DNA of 64,000 nucleotides from Akkermansiaceae bacterium (GCA_017798145.1 CP059069.1:1411226-1475225); one strand, 5' to 3'. Shown: positions 42,964-53,304, counted from the stretch's first letter. Notes: a model not told the origin generated them from the sequence alone. Numbers and translations are program-made.

Positions 42964-44505
42964 TCACCCGACAAGCTCAAGAATCTTGCTGTAGAGCGCA
43001 TAGCCGCCCGCGACGAACAACCCCGCGATGCTCACCCACAGCCCGGTGTCCCACAGCCGCCCCGGAGCCAGCCTGGCATCGCAGCGGCGGTAGCGGAAAT
43101 GCAATGCCGCCACGCCGAGAAGGGGCAGCATCAGCGCACCCATGAAACCGCCGGCCAGAACCAGTTGCTTCGGCGTCTTGAAAAACGCATAGCTTCCCAG
43201 AAAAAGCAGCGGCAGGGCTATGCAGAACGCCCGCACCCACCAGCGGTAGGTCGTTTCATCCCCTTTCGAGACGCCGAAGACACGCAGCGCATCCGCACAG
43301 ACACGGGCATGGCTCGCGGTGGCCACGAAGAACGTCGAGTAAAGCACCGCAAACGCCCCGAAAAGGAACACCGCCTGCGCAGCCTCGCCGAAGACGGGGA
43401 CATACATCTGCCCGAGCGTGCGCACCATCTGCTCGCCTTCCGGATCGAGGCCGGTGCGCCCCAGGATCGCGGCACCGAGGATGTAGAAACCGACCGTTGC
43501 GAAGGTGTAGACGATCATCGAGCACCACGCATCCCAGCGCAGCACGCGCACCCAGCCACGCGCCCTTTTCTCCCAATCCGCGGTGTCATCGCGCGGCCCC
43601 GTCCATTTTGCGTAGCCCTTCTCAAGGCACCAATAGGGGTATTGGATCAGCTCCGTCGCACCCACACCGATGATGCCGAAGGCCGCGAGCGCAACGGCAA
43701 GCCCCTTGCCCTCCGGGATGCGGAAACTCATGCCGTCCAAAAGCTCCGCCCACGAAACCCGCCACTCCGGCAGTGCCTGGAGGTAAAAGACGTTCACGAT
43801 CGTCACCAGCGTGAAGCTCGCCACCAGCGCGGTGGAAACGTTCTGGATCATGCGGTAGCGCCCGACCACGAGCAGCACGATGGAGATGAGGGTGATCCCC
43901 GTGGCCCAGATCATCGAGTCGTGGGAAACGGCGGGTTCCTGCCCTTCAATTTCGGCCAGCACGGCCTTTGCGCCCGCAATCTCCTTTTCCAAGGCCTCCA
44001 GCTTCGGAGCCATTTCCTCCCGCCCCTCGAAACGCTTCGCGATGCTTTCCGCCACCTGGATCTGGATCCTCGCATCCTGCTCGGCGTTCACAATATGCCC
44101 CGCCTCGGTGACCGGCTGCTGGATCGCCAACGCCTGCCCCACCCCGCCGATGATGCCGCCGAGCTGGATCAGCGCAACCACGATGAAGACCAGCCAGAAC
44201 CACATGATCCAGTTCACCTTCGCCCGCGGCCCGGGAACCTCGTTGAGGCCTTCGAGCGTGGTGCTACCCGAGGTGATCGTGAAACGGCCGAACTCGATCT
44301 GGACGAAGACCTTGATCACGCAGCCGATGATGATGAGCCACATGAGGACAAACCCCGCCTCCGCGCCGACGGCCGTGGTGGCGATCAACTCGCCGGAACC
44401 GACGATGGAGCCGGCGATGATCAGGCCGGGGCCTAGCTGGCGGAGGATGCCACGTATGGTGGTTGGCGGATCTGCGATCTCGGTCGGCTCCATGGGTTTG
44501 CTCAC
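42964..44505 (-). CDS. Nramp-like divalent metal transporter
   Basis: 513 residues with ~11 hydrophobic helices. The first helix reads LGPGLIIAGSIVGSGELIATTAVGAEAGF, in the position where canonical Nramp proteins carry the metal-binding DPGN motif; here it is GSGE. The later helix lacks the canonical MPH motif (AFGIIGVGATELIQYPYW). This divergent form is known in Planctomycetota/Verrucomicrobiota annotations as an Nramp family protein, but with these substitutions the substrate might not be Mn or Fe. A large insertion (about residues 130-195) is Glu/Ala rich. Confidence 0.8.
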   Translation of the reverse strand: MSKPMEPTEIADPPTTIRGILRQLGPGLIIAGSIVGSGELIATTAVGAEAGFVLMWLIIIGCVIKVFVQIEFGRFTITSGSTTLEGLNEVPGPRAKVNWIMWFWLVFIVVALIQLGGIIGGVGQALAIQQPVTEAGHIVNAEQDARIQIQVAESIAKRFEGREEMAPKLEALEKEIAGAKAVLAEIEGQEPAVSHDSMIWATGITLISIVLLVVGRYRMIQNVSTALVASFTLVTIVNVFYLQALPEWRVSWAELLDGMSFRIPEGKGLAVALAAFGIIGVGATELIQYPYWCLEKGYAKWTGPRDDTADWEKRARGWVRVLRWDAWCSMIVYTFATVGFYILGAAILGRTGLDPEGEQMVRTLGQMYVPVFGEAAQAVFLFGAFAVLYSTFFVATASHARVCADALRVFGVSKGDETTYRWWVRAFCIALPLLFLGSYAFFKTPKQLVLAGGFMGALMLPLLGVAALHFRYRRCDARLAPGRLWDTGLWVSIAGLFVAGGYALYSKILELVG

Positions 44506-44584
44506 GGATGAAATGCTCTTCCGGCCAACGGTTTCGCGTCAACCCTCATATCATGCCGACCCGAGCCCGATCGCCCTTCCTAGC

Positions 44585-45643
44585 CTAGCGGAATTCGAGA
44601 TCGGAAAACCTGAGCGGCTGGCGGAGGATTTTTTCCCCGTCCTTGTCGATGATGCCCAGTTCGAGGGTCTTGCCTTCCCAATCGATCTCGATGAGCCCGG
44701 CATTGATCACGGGATGCGATTCGCCGACGCGGAAAGGGTTTTTGCGGCGGCCCCAGCCCTTGCTGGTGTTGGTCAGGCCGCTGCTGGTGAGATCGTAAAA
44801 CGGGTAGGTTCCGAGATCCGATTTCGACAGCTCGGCGAAGTGGACATCCCCGGAGATCGCGAAGCTATGGTGCGCCTTGTGCTTTTTGAGCAGATCGGTG
44901 AGCCGCTGCCTTTCGTGCGGCACATTGCCCCAGTTCTCCATGCCCTTTTCATGAGCCAGGATCTGGATGCTGCTGGCGATGATGCGGACATCGGCAGTGA
45001 CCTGGAGTTGCTCTTCCAGCCATTGCCATTGCGCCTCGCCCAGAAGCGTCTTCGAGGTGTCTGCGGTCGGTTCGTACCAGCCGACCGCACCCTTTTTCAC
45101 CGGGCTTTTCGCCCGAGGCAGCTCGTCGCGGAAATAGCGGGTGTCGAGCAGCAGGATCTGGCAGGTTTTTCCGGGCGCCCCATAGGTGTAGGAAGCATAG
45201 ACACCGGCGCGCTTGCGCCTCGGGGAGGTCTCCGCATCCTGGAAGAAATCGAGGAAAATCTTCTGGGACTCGTCTCGCATGCGATAGGATTTCCCGCCAT
45301 CGTTCACCCCGTAGTCGTGATCGTCCCACGTCGCGAGGATCTCGGTGTTTTCGCGGAGCTTGCCGAAGCCATCGGACTCGGCGAGTTCGTTCCATTTTTT
45401 CTTCAGCAGATCCATGTCCTCGGTGTCGCCATAGATGTTGTCGCCGAGGAAAACGAACGTGTCCGGAGAGTGCTTGAGGATGGCCCCGAACATGGGAGTG
45501 CCGCCTTTGCTCGGATCCATGCAGGAGCCGAAGGCGATTTTCGTGATCACTTTTTCGTCATGGAAATCGCTCACCGGATCCGCCTGTGCGGAGCAGGAGA
45601 GCGCGATCCAGAACGCCATCCATGGGTATGCAGGTATTTTCAT
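44585..45643 (-). CDS. PhoD-like alkaline phosphatase D family protein, secreted
   Basis: 352 residues after a signal peptide (MKIPAYPWMAFWIALSCSAQA). Metallophosphoesterase signatures: TKIAFGSCMDP, DTFVFLGDNIYGDTEDMDLL, LATWDDHDYGVNDGG and HHSFAISGDVHFAELSK, which supply the metal ligands of the PhoD fold. Family members hydrolyse phosphate mono- and diesters outside the cell. The ATG at 45643 lies four bases from the stop codon of the upstream FAD oxidoreductase, so both are probably one transcript. Confidence 0.9.
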   Translation of the reverse strand: MKIPAYPWMAFWIALSCSAQADPVSDFHDEKVITKIAFGSCMDPSKGGTPMFGAILKHSPDTFVFLGDNIYGDTEDMDLLKKKWNELAESDGFGKLRENTEILATWDDHDYGVNDGGKSYRMRDESQKIFLDFFQDAETSPRRKRAGVYASYTYGAPGKTCQILLLDTRYFRDELPRAKSPVKKGAVGWYEPTADTSKTLLGEAQWQWLEEQLQVTADVRIIASSIQILAHEKGMENWGNVPHERQRLTDLLKKHKAHHSFAISGDVHFAELSKSDLGTYPFYDLTSSGLTNTSKGWGRRKNPFRVGESHPVINAGLIEIDWEGKTLELGIIDKDGEKILRQPLRFSDLEFR

Positions 45644-45647
45644 GGTC

Positions 45648-47342
45648 TCAATCCAGTTTCTGTCCGTCCGCGACGAGGCGCTCCTTGAGTTTTCCATAAG
45701 GCACGTCCTGGACGGGAATGCCGGCGTCTATCGCCATGCAGGCCGCCGTCGCGGCGCTCTGGCCCAGGATCATGAACACCGGCTCCATCCGGATCGACCC
45801 GAAGGCGATGTGTGTGGAGGAAAGCGCCCAGGGCACCAGCAGGTTCTCGCACTCGGATTTTTTCGGGACGATGGAGCGGTAGGAAATCCCATAGGGTTTG
45901 CCGCTGAGGTAGGTCTGTATGTCGCCCTCGTTCATCACCATGCCGTTGTGGACAAAGCGCTGGGTGTTGTGCGAGTCGAGCGTGTATGCCCCCTGCCCGA
46001 CCGGATCCTCGACCGGCAGCTTCAGCTTGCAGTGGTTCTCGGTCATCACGAAATCGGATTTCATCCGCCGCGCCTCGCGGACGTAGAGGTTGTAGGGCCA
46101 GTGGCCGTTGTCGGTGAACTCGTCCTTGGGCAGCCCCCAAGGTGCGTGGCTCTTGCGGATCGCCTCCGGCACGCGCTCATGGTGCTGGAGCGTCCAAACC
46201 AGCCCGAGCTGCCAGTTGCGGTGCTTCGCGGCCAAGGCCTCGCGCTCCTTGTGGCCGAGGGTGGACCAGTCCCAGCCGTCCCCGTAGTTTTCGCCGATGA
46301 AATCCGTGGAGATGCCGCCGTTGTTGTTCGAATCGGTCTTGCGGTTTGGCATCAGGGAGAGCTTGAAGAAACCCCATTTCTGCCCGGCCTCGATGGCGCG
46401 GAACAGCAACTCGTAATCCTTCTCGTCATAGCCCGCCGGCTTTTCGATGGCGACCCGGTTGTCCTCCGCATCGGTCAGCACCATGCGGTAGCAGTAGGCC
46501 TGGAGCTTCGCATCACCGTCGCCTTGTTCTCCTCCCATGCCGGGGTTCACGCCGGGAAGCAGGCCGCTGGCCGCATCGCCTTTCACCACGTAGGGATCGA
46601 TGCCCTCGGGGAGCTGGTTTTTCTTCGATGGCCCGGTGATGCCGTTGCCGCTTTCGCCGTAGAGCTTGTTCGGTTCCCTGCCGATCATGAACGACACCCC
46701 GGCCTTGGCCAGCAGGTCGCCCTCATAGGATGCGTCGATGAACATTTTCCCGGATACGCTTGCCCCGCCCTCAAGCATGATGCGGATGATTCGCCCTTCG
46801 GATTTCTCGACATCCTTCCCGAGATCGAGCCGGCCTTTCACGATCTCCACCCCGGCTTTCGCGACCATGCCGTCGAAAATCGCCTCCGCGACCTTCGGTT
46901 CGAAGACCGAGGCGAGTTCGCTCTCGGGGTTGAGCGCCTTCGTGCCCTGCCCCTCGTTCTTGAAATCAGCGCGTGCCTCCTGTTTCCATGAGGCATCGTT
47001 TTCGTAGTGCTTGTATGCCGCGTGGTAGAACTCGCGGGAAATCCCTCCGAGGATCGCGGTATTGCCGATGTCCGTCCAGCCCAGCCCGCTGGTGGTCAGC
47101 CCGCCGAGGTGGCCGTATTGGGAAACAAGGATCACCTTTTTCCCCATCCGCGCCGCCTGCACCGCCGCCGTCACGCCACCGGAGGCATCGCCATAGACGA
47201 CGACGTCCGCCTTGTGCTCTACCGCTGCGGTAAGGGTGGCCAGCTGCGCACTTGCGAGCAGCGCGCAGAGGCTTGCCAGGATTGCATGGAATGGGACGGA
47301 GCGTTTGACGGGAGCGTGTGGATTCATCTGAGTTGTGTGCAT
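45648..47342 (-). CDS. Secreted FAD-dependent oxidoreductase (FAD_oxidored family)
   Basis: 564 residues. A signal peptide (FHAILASLCALLASAQLATLTAA) precedes the FAD dinucleotide motif DVVVYGDASGGVTAAVQAARMG and KKVILVSQYGHLGGLTTSGLGWTD. Other blocks are SGKMFIDASYEGDLLAKAGV and NTQRFVHNGMVMNEGD, typical of the large PF12831-type family expanded in Planctomycetota and Verrucomicrobiota and often found in polysaccharide-degradation gene sets. The substrate is unknown. A start at 47327 (MNPHAP) is also possible. Confidence 0.88.
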   Translation of the reverse strand: MHTTQMNPHAPVKRSVPFHAILASLCALLASAQLATLTAAVEHKADVVVYGDASGGVTAAVQAARMGKKVILVSQYGHLGGLTTSGLGWTDIGNTAILGGISREFYHAAYKHYENDASWKQEARADFKNEGQGTKALNPESELASVFEPKVAEAIFDGMVAKAGVEIVKGRLDLGKDVEKSEGRIIRIMLEGGASVSGKMFIDASYEGDLLAKAGVSFMIGREPNKLYGESGNGITGPSKKNQLPEGIDPYVVKGDAASGLLPGVNPGMGGEQGDGDAKLQAYCYRMVLTDAEDNRVAIEKPAGYDEKDYELLFRAIEAGQKWGFFKLSLMPNRKTDSNNNGGISTDFIGENYGDGWDWSTLGHKEREALAAKHRNWQLGLVWTLQHHERVPEAIRKSHAPWGLPKDEFTDNGHWPYNLYVREARRMKSDFVMTENHCKLKLPVEDPVGQGAYTLDSHNTQRFVHNGMVMNEGDIQTYLSGKPYGISYRSIVPKKSECENLLVPWALSSTHIAFGSIRMEPVFMILGQSAATAACMAIDAGIPVQDVPYGKLKERLVADGQKLD

Positions 47343-47575
47343 GTAACGGCTTTGATAGTGAATTCCGGTTTACTCAGGCGCACGAGGTTTTTTGTCACTT
47401 ATCGCAAACGAATATCGGCAAAATGGAAAAAATGGTGCCCGATAATGCGTTGCGCCACATAGGAAATTTGCACACCGAGAAATAAATACTTGCCCACTTC
47501 TGCCATCATGATTCTATGGGTGCGATTTTTTCCAGGTAGATCATAGGAAAAACCCAAAGATCACAGCACCAGCCG

Positions 47576-48283
47576 ATGAAACCCCTAAGACACTTATCCA
47601 CGCCCGTTTTTTTCTCCCTGCTTCTCACAGCCCACACGCTTCCTGGCGCGATCGTTCTCGCCGATGCATTCGCCGATGTCGGGGATGCACAGAAAACCGG
47701 AAACACGGCGACATTCGGCTCCTGGGACACAGTCAACGGCATCATCGCCCCCGCGGCTTCGCTATCATTCTTCGATGCGGATGACGGAACGACTGCCGTG
47801 GGATTTCACTCTGCCACAGATGGGGAACTCGATGTGAACCAGAACATGACCGCCGGCGGATGGGTGACGAGCTTCGCGCTTGTTCTCGACGGTTCGACCT
47901 CGTCGATCGACCTGACATCCATCGTTTTCGACATGCGCCTCGCAAATGGAAGCGGAGGAAATAACACCACGGGAAGCAAGCAGGGCCAGATGGCGTTTCG
48001 GCTCGTTGGGAGCAGCAGCGGAACACTCGGCACCATCGATCTCGGCGGGGATCAGGGCTATCCCAGTGTTGAGTATCAGAGGACGCTCGACCTATCCTCG
48101 CTACCCTCATTGGGCACCAGCGAGACATACACCGCCTTCATCAGTGCCACCGGCTCGGGATTCGGCCACCATAAATCCCTGCAGGCCTTCGTGCTCAACG
48201 GCGACATCGCGGCCGTCCCGGAGCCTTCTGCCACCCTGTTGCTCTCGTTGACAGCACTCGGTCTGCTGCGTCGCAAACGCTAG
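47576..48283 (+). CDS. PEP-CTERM sorted extracellular protein
   Basis: 235 residues. A signal peptide (FFSLLLTAHTLPGA) is followed by a Ser/Thr/Gly-rich beta domain and the C-terminal sorting signal VPEPSATLLLSLTALGLLRRKR: PEP motif, hydrophobic helix and basic tail. Such proteins are cut by an exosortase, often in exopolysaccharide-producing bacteria. No exosortase gene is in this window. Confidence 0.92.
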   Translation: MKPLRHLSTPVFFSLLLTAHTLPGAIVLADAFADVGDAQKTGNTATFGSWDTVNGIIAPAASLSFFDADDGTTAVGFHSATDGELDVNQNMTAGGWVTSFALVLDGSTSSIDLTSIVFDMRLANGSGGNNTTGSKQGQMAFRLVGSSSGTLGTIDLGGDQGYPSVEYQRTLDLSSLPSLGTSETYTAFISATGSGFGHHKSLQAFVLNGDIAAVPEPSATLLLSLTALGLLRRKR

Positions 48284-48388
48284 AAGCCATCGATGCCTTC
48301 CGATCGTCATACACCTGGAAATGCATCCGGTGGCTGCCATCTACTGTTTGCATAGGGGACGGCGATGGCTTATTGGTTTCCCAACACC

Positions 48389-49423
48389 ATGAGAATCAAC
48401 TTCCCGCCCAGTTTCCTGAAATACATACGCATCCCATTGCTCTGCAGCGGAATCGCCACGGCCGAGGATGCGAAATGGCTCACCTACGAAGGCGGCGAAG
48501 GCCCCGGAAAAGGCAAACACATCGTCCTCATCGCCGCAGATCAGGAATACCGCAGCGAGCAGGCGATGCCGATGCTGGCGCGAATCTTATCCACCCACCA
48601 TGGCTTCGATACCACCGTGCTTTTTTGCCTGAACGGAGACGGCCTGGTCGATCCCACCATGCCGGTCCATCCGGAAAAGGGAAAGGAAGCCGATTTCAAA
48701 ACCCACAGCATCCCCGGCACCGAAAAACTCGCCGACGCGGATCTGGTGATCTTTTTCAATAGGATGCTGACCTTGCCCGAGGATCAGCTCAAAAACATCG
48801 TCACCTACCTCGACTCCGGAAAGCCCTTCATCGCGCTGCGCACCGCGAACCACGGGTTCATCGGCAGGCTGCCCTACGAGATCGATGGGAAGCAGGTGTC
48901 CTTCGGCGAGATCGTCGGTGGCGCTTTCATGAACCACCACGGGAATTGGTCGCGAGATTCCACAAGGGGCGATATTGTCCCTGAGCAGAAAGACCATCCC
49001 ATTCTAACAGGAGTGAAGGACATCTGGGGGCTCACCGACGTCTATCGCACCTTCAAAGAAGGCACCGGCCTCCCCGAGGGCTGCACCGCCCTGGTCATGG
49101 GACAACCGCTCATCGGCCGCGAGCAGGGCGGCGCCGACAACCCCGAGAAGGAACCCCTCCCCGTCGTATGGACTAAGCATTGGACCACCACGGATAGCAA
49201 GAAAGCCCGCGTCCTCCACTCAACCATGGGCAGCGGAACGGATTTTGAAAATCCCGGCCTGCGCCGTCTCCTCGTCAATGGGGTTTACTGGTGCATCGGG
49301 ATGGAAAAAGAAATTTCCCCGGACAGCAAGATCGACTACATCGGAGATTATACTCCCCTCTCCAACGGATTCAATTACGAGAAACTCGGTGTGAAGCCGA
49401 GGCCGGTATCCTACTACAAATAA
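48389..49423 (+). CDS. ThuA-like glutamine-amidotransferase-fold protein, secreted
   Basis: 344 residues. A leading hydrophobic segment (YIRIPLLCSGIATA) looks like a signal peptide. The ThuA/trehalose-utilisation fold shows KHIVLIAADQEYRSEQAMPM, ADLVIFFNRMLTLPEDQL, KPFIALRTANHGF and PVVWTKHW with GSGTDFENPGLRRLLVNGVYW at the end. ThuA-type proteins are abundant in this phylum near sugar-degrading enzymes; no catalytic Cys is obvious in the nucleophile-elbow position. The ATG at 48389 is preferred to one 24 bases upstream. Confidence 0.85.
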   Translation: MRINFPPSFLKYIRIPLLCSGIATAEDAKWLTYEGGEGPGKGKHIVLIAADQEYRSEQAMPMLARILSTHHGFDTTVLFCLNGDGLVDPTMPVHPEKGKEADFKTHSIPGTEKLADADLVIFFNRMLTLPEDQLKNIVTYLDSGKPFIALRTANHGFIGRLPYEIDGKQVSFGEIVGGAFMNHHGNWSRDSTRGDIVPEQKDHPILTGVKDIWGLTDVYRTFKEGTGLPEGCTALVMGQPLIGREQGGADNPEKEPLPVVWTKHWTTTDSKKARVLHSTMGSGTDFENPGLRRLLVNGVYWCIGMEKEISPDSKIDYIGDYTPLSNGFNYEKLGVKPRPVSYYK

Positions 49424-49438
49424 AATTTCTCAAGACAT

Positions 49439-49954
49439 ATGAAACTCACAAGCATCCTACTCTCCTCCCTTCTCTGCACCGCCTGCCTTTCCGCAGAAAC
49501 GATACTCGACGCGGGCGGCGACGGCGCCACGAAAACCGAGGTGAGCGACTCGATGATAGGCTTCCGCGACACCCTTCGATTTTACGAATTTGCGCAGCAA
49601 CACGCGATCCTGCTAGTCCGCATCGACAACAGGGATACGAAATTTGCCATTTCTGCGAAGCTGTTTCTCTTCGCCGAAGGGACGACCGCCGAGGACATGG
49701 GGAAATGGGTCAACAACCAGCATTCCGACGGCCTTTTCGCGGACGCACCCGATCCGAAGGCATCCCATGAGATCCCTGCCGCAAGCTGCAAGGTGCTGGA
49801 ACATGCGGCTGCGGATCTGGTTGAGGCACCCAACGGAAAATTCACCAATTACACCGTGACCTTCGCAATCAAGGACGTGCCACCCATCGGCGATATCAGG
49901 ATCAAGGACTTCACCGACAAGGCATCCGTCAAGGTCAAGTCGGTGGAGGGCTGA
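49439..49954 (+). CDS. Hypothetical exported protein
   Basis: 171 residues with a signal peptide (MKLTSILLSSLLCTACLSAE; an alternative lipobox-like CTAC is visible). The mature part contains FRDTLRFYEFAQQHAILLVR and TNYTVTFAIKDVPPIGDIRI. No family recognised. It begins 15 bases after the ThuA-like gene and is probably co-transcribed. Confidence 0.7.
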   Translation: MKLTSILLSSLLCTACLSAETILDAGGDGATKTEVSDSMIGFRDTLRFYEFAQQHAILLVRIDNRDTKFAISAKLFLFAEGTTAEDMGKWVNNQHSDGLFADAPDPKASHEIPAASCKVLEHAAADLVEAPNGKFTNYTVTFAIKDVPPIGDIRIKDFTDKASVKVKSVEG

Positions 49955-50013
49955 AAACACAGCATTGATTCCGGCCTTGGATTCGTTGCTCCCGGAGATA
50001 TCCTTGCGCTCAC

Positions 50014-50688
50014 ATGAGCGAACCCAGCATCGAATTCTACAACGCCGCAGTGGATGCGATCCAGTCCGGCGATCTCACCTCCGCCCTCTCGGCAGCGGAA
50101 AACTCCCTCACGGAAAACCCCTCAGACCCCGAGACCTGGCAGCTCTATGTCATGGTGCTCAGCGCCCTCGGCCGCAAGGAAGATGCCGCAAAAGCTACCG
50201 AAAAACTCAAGGAGCTCGGCCTCAGCGAAGCCGATGAATTCCTCATGAAAGCGGCCGAAGCAGTATCCGCAGGCGATCTCAACAACGCCCTCCGCCACTA
50301 CGAATCCGCTTTCCTCGCCGCCCCCGAGCGCCCGGAAATCCACTCCGCCTACGCCCTCGCCCTCATGCAGGCAGGCAAGGCCAACGAAGCGCAGGCCGCT
50401 GCGGAGAAAGCCGTCTCGCTCGCCCCCGATGACTCCCGCGCAAACTACGCACTCGGCCACATCCTCCGAGTTAGCGGGGATAAGGACGCCGCTCTGGAGG
50501 CTCTCACAAAAGCAGTTTCCGCAGAGCCGGAAATGATGATCGCCCTTTACGAGCAAGGCATGATCCTCGCCGAGAAAGGTCGTCTCGAGGAGGCACTCTC
50601 AAACTTCGAGAAATTCCTCGAAATCCACCCCGATGACCCAAGCGCCTCCGAGGCGTTGGCAACAATCAGGGAACAAATGGGTGCTTGA
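50014..50688 (+). CDS. TPR repeat protein
   Basis: 224 residues made almost only of tetratricopeptide helices, about six units with the W-LG-Y-A-F-A-P pattern (for example AEKAVSLAPDDSRANYALGH, then ALYEQGMILAEKGRLEEAL). No signal peptide or other domain. TPR proteins mediate protein contacts; no partner is indicated. It converges with the metal ABC operon, whose last gene ends four bases away. Confidence 0.88.
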   Translation: MSEPSIEFYNAAVDAIQSGDLTSALSAAENSLTENPSDPETWQLYVMVLSALGRKEDAAKATEKLKELGLSEADEFLMKAAEAVSAGDLNNALRHYESAFLAAPERPEIHSAYALALMQAGKANEAQAAAEKAVSLAPDDSRANYALGHILRVSGDKDAALEALTKAVSAEPEMMIALYEQGMILAEKGRLEEALSNFEKFLEIHPDDPSASEALATIREQMGA

Positions 50689-50691
50689 TCC

Positions 50692-51525
50692 CTAGCCTTT
50701 CCGCCTCCGCGCAATGATCCCGTATTTGGGAGCGAAGAGCAGGGAGACGAAAAAGAATGATGCCTGAACGAGGACGATGCAGCCACCTGTGGACGCATCG
50801 ATGTGGTAGCTGATGAGGATCCCCATCACCGTGGCGATCACTGCGGACACGCAGGCGATGGCCAACATGCGGTCAAAGCGATCCGTCCACAGGTGCGCCA
50901 CGCAACCCGGCGTGACAAGCATCGCAACAACCAGGATAATCCCGACCGCCTGCAGCGCGACGACGATGGCCAGAGCGAGCAAGCCGAGCAGCAGGTAGTT
51001 CAGGAAGCGATCGGGCAGCGCCATCACCCGCGCCTGGCCGGGGTCGAAGCAGATCAGCAGCAGGTCTTTTCTCAGCAGCAGCGTCACCAGCATCACCGCG
51101 CCGCCCATTCCCATCGTTTCCCAAAACTGGAATCTTGTGATCCCGAGGATGTTTCCGAAAAGTATATGATCGAGGTGGAGATCCGAGGGCGTCTTGCTGA
51201 ACAGCACCAGTCCGAATGCGAACAGGCCGGTGAAAACCACTCCCATGGCTGTGTCTTCCTTGATGCGGCTGTTGCGTTTCACAAAGCCGGTGCTCGTCGC
51301 GCAAAACAACCCGGCGAGGAACGCACCGATCGCCAACGGGATGCCTGCGATGTAGGCGAGGACGATGCCGGGCAGGACGGAGTGCGAGACAGCATCGCCC
51401 ATCAACGACCAGCCTTTCAGTATCAGGAAACAGGAAAGCAGCGCACACATCGCTCCGACCAGCCCGCCGACAAGCAGGGCGTCCTGCATGAAAGGGTAAC
51501 GGAAAGGCTCCAGGAAATCGCTCAT
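50692..51525 (-). CDS. Mn/Zn/Fe-type ABC transporter permease, second subunit
   Basis: 277 residues, ABC-3 (ZnuB/MntB-like) fold with about eight helices: [44 protein letters not shown] is the family block, then GILISYHIDASTGGCIVLVQ. Its ATG overlaps the TGA of the first permease. Two different permeases in one operon, as here, is the MntABCD/SitABCD arrangement. Confidence 0.92.
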   Translation of the reverse strand: MSDFLEPFRYPFMQDALLVGGLVGAMCALLSCFLILKGWSLMGDAVSHSVLPGIVLAYIAGIPLAIGAFLAGLFCATSTGFVKRNSRIKEDTAMGVVFTGLFAFGLVLFSKTPSDLHLDHILFGNILGITRFQFWETMGMGGAVMLVTLLLRKDLLLICFDPGQARVMALPDRFLNYLLLGLLALAIVVALQAVGIILVVAMLVTPGCVAHLWTDRFDRMLAIACVSAVIATVMGILISYHIDASTGGCIVLVQASFFFVSLLFAPKYGIIARRRKG

Positions 51526-52406
51526 GGCAGCTGGATGGGAGAGGATTTCACCGCACCCTTGTGCAAAGCGCGGCGGGCGGCGAGGATGCCTTGCTTCGGA
51601 GCGAAAACGAAAGCTGTTAGAAAAACAAGCGTCTGGAGGGTGACGATACAACCACCGGTGGCGCCGTTGAGAAAATAGCTGGCGTAGGCACCGGCCAGAG
51701 AGGTGGCGACACCCAGCCCGGCGGAAATCCACAGCATTTTCCCGAAGCGATCTGTTAGGAGGTAGGCCGTCGCGCCCGGTGTCACCAGCATCGCCAAAAC
51801 CAGGATGGCACCGACTGCCTGAAGCGCAGCCACAGAGGTCGCCGCCAGCAAGGCGAGCAATGTGAGGTGAAGGGCACCGGCATTCAGGCCGAGCGTCCTC
51901 GCCTGATTCGGATCAAAGCAGAAGAGCATGAGATCCCGCCATTTCAGCCCAAGCACGATCAGGGTCACCACGCTGATCCCGACCACCTGCACGATGTCCT
52001 CACTGGCAATACCCAAAATATTTCCATAGATGATGGCTTTAAGATCCACCCCAGCCGGAAACAGGGTAATCAATACCAGCCCGAGAGCGAAGAAGGCGGT
52101 GAAGACGATGCCTATCGTCGCGTCCTCGCGGATCCGGCTCTGGGCGCGGATGAAGGCCATCGCCCCCGCCGCGAGGATGCCAGCGATGAATGCGCCGAGC
52201 GCGAAGGGCACGCCGATGATGTAAGCGACAGCCACCCCCGGCACCACTGCATGGGAGAGAGCATCGCCCATCAGCGACCAGCCTTTCAGAGTAACAAAGG
52301 AGGAAAGGAAACCGCAGGTGCCGCCGACCAGTGCGCTGACCCAGATGGCGCGCAGCATGTAGTCGTATTGGAATGGAACCAGAAGTTCGTGGAAAAGCTC
52401 AGTCAT
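51522..52406 (-). CDS. Mn/Zn/Fe-type ABC transporter permease, first subunit
   Basis: 294 residues, with the same fold as the downstream permease: [20 protein letters not shown], then [23 protein letters not shown], and [21 protein letters not shown]. It overlaps the ATPase gene by eight bases and the second permease by four, so all three must be co-translated. The C-terminus is slightly longer than in the partner. Confidence 0.92.
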   Translation of the reverse strand: MTELFHELLVPFQYDYMLRAIWVSALVGGTCGFLSSFVTLKGWSLMGDALSHAVVPGVAVAYIIGVPFALGAFIAGILAAGAMAFIRAQSRIREDATIGIVFTAFFALGLVLITLFPAGVDLKAIIYGNILGIASEDIVQVVGISVVTLIVLGLKWRDLMLFCFDPNQARTLGLNAGALHLTLLALLAATSVAALQAVGAILVLAMLVTPGATAYLLTDRFGKMLWISAGLGVATSLAGAYASYFLNGATGGCIVTLQTLVFLTAFVFAPKQGILAARRALHKGAVKSSPIQLP

Positions 52407-53304
52407 TTTCCTCGGAGCGTTCGCGGAGAAGCTCGCCGTGCTTCTCGCGGTCCATGTATTCAAGGTGTCCGTCCTTGCCGAAGACCAGCGGCCTCTCGTC
52501 ATCGGAAAGCACGCGCACCTGCCTCCCGTCGTGCTCTTGGATCGTCGATTGCTCGAACTGGAATTCCCGCAGCACCCCGCCGAAGGCCATGGCGAGATTT
52601 TGCGCGGTGAAAACATCTGCAGTCGCCCCGTAGGCCAGCACGGTGCGGTTGATGAGCACCACCTGATCACAGAATTCCGGAACGCTGCCGAGGTTGTGCG
52701 TAGAGACAAAAATGATGCAACCCGCTTCACGTAGTTCTTGGAGCAGGGCGATGATCGCATCCTCCGTTTTCACATCCACCCCCGTGAACGGCTCATCTAA
52801 CAGGATCACCTGGCCGCCCTGTGCCAGGGCCCGGGCGAGGAAGACACGTTTCTTCTGCCCGCCGCTCAGCTCGCCGATCTGACGATCGCGGAACTCCCAC
52901 ATCGAGACGCGCCTGAGGCTTTCCTCGACCTTGCTTTTGTCGATTGCACGCGGGATGCGCAGGAAATTCATCGCGCCATAGCGGCCCATCATCACCACAT
53001 CCCTGACGCTGACGGGGAACTGCCAGTCCACATCCTCTGACTGCGGGACGTATGCGACAGCATGTTTTTTGAGCGATTCCCGCACCGGCATCCCGTTGAT
53101 GCGGACGCTGCCCGAGGTGGGGTTCACAAATCCCATGATGCTCTTGAACAGGGTCGATTTCCCGCTGCCGTTCACGCCGACAAGCGCACAGATCGTGCCA
53201 GCCCCGAGGCGGAAGCTGGCCTCCTTGAGTGCCTGGTGCCCGTTCGGATAGATCACGGAGACACCCTCCACTTCAAGGGAGACGTTATCTGAATCATCGT
53301 TCAT
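52399..53304 (-). CDS. Mn/Zn/Fe-type ABC transporter ATP-binding protein
   Basis: 301 residues. Walker [11 protein letters not shown]-loop [12 protein letters not shown] (typical of metal-type ATPases), signature [15 protein letters not shown], Walker [13 protein letters not shown] and the His switch [10 protein letters not shown]-terminal extension of ~60 residues beyond the usual end ([20 protein letters not shown]) is present. It overlaps the binding-protein gene by four bases (ATGA). Confidence 0.93.
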   Translation of the reverse strand: MNDDSDNVSLEVEGVSVIYPNGHQALKEASFRLGAGTICALVGVNGSGKSTLFKSIMGFVNPTSGSVRINGMPVRESLKKHAVAYVPQSEDVDWQFPVSVRDVVMMGRYGAMNFLRIPRAIDKSKVEESLRRVSMWEFRDRQIGELSGGQKKRVFLARALAQGGQVILLDEPFTGVDVKTEDAIIALLQELREAGCIIFVSTHNLGSVPEFCDQVVLINRTVLAYGATADVFTAQNLAMAFGGVLREFQFEQSTIQEHDGRQVRVLSDDERPLVFGKDGHLEYMDREKHGELLRERSEEND

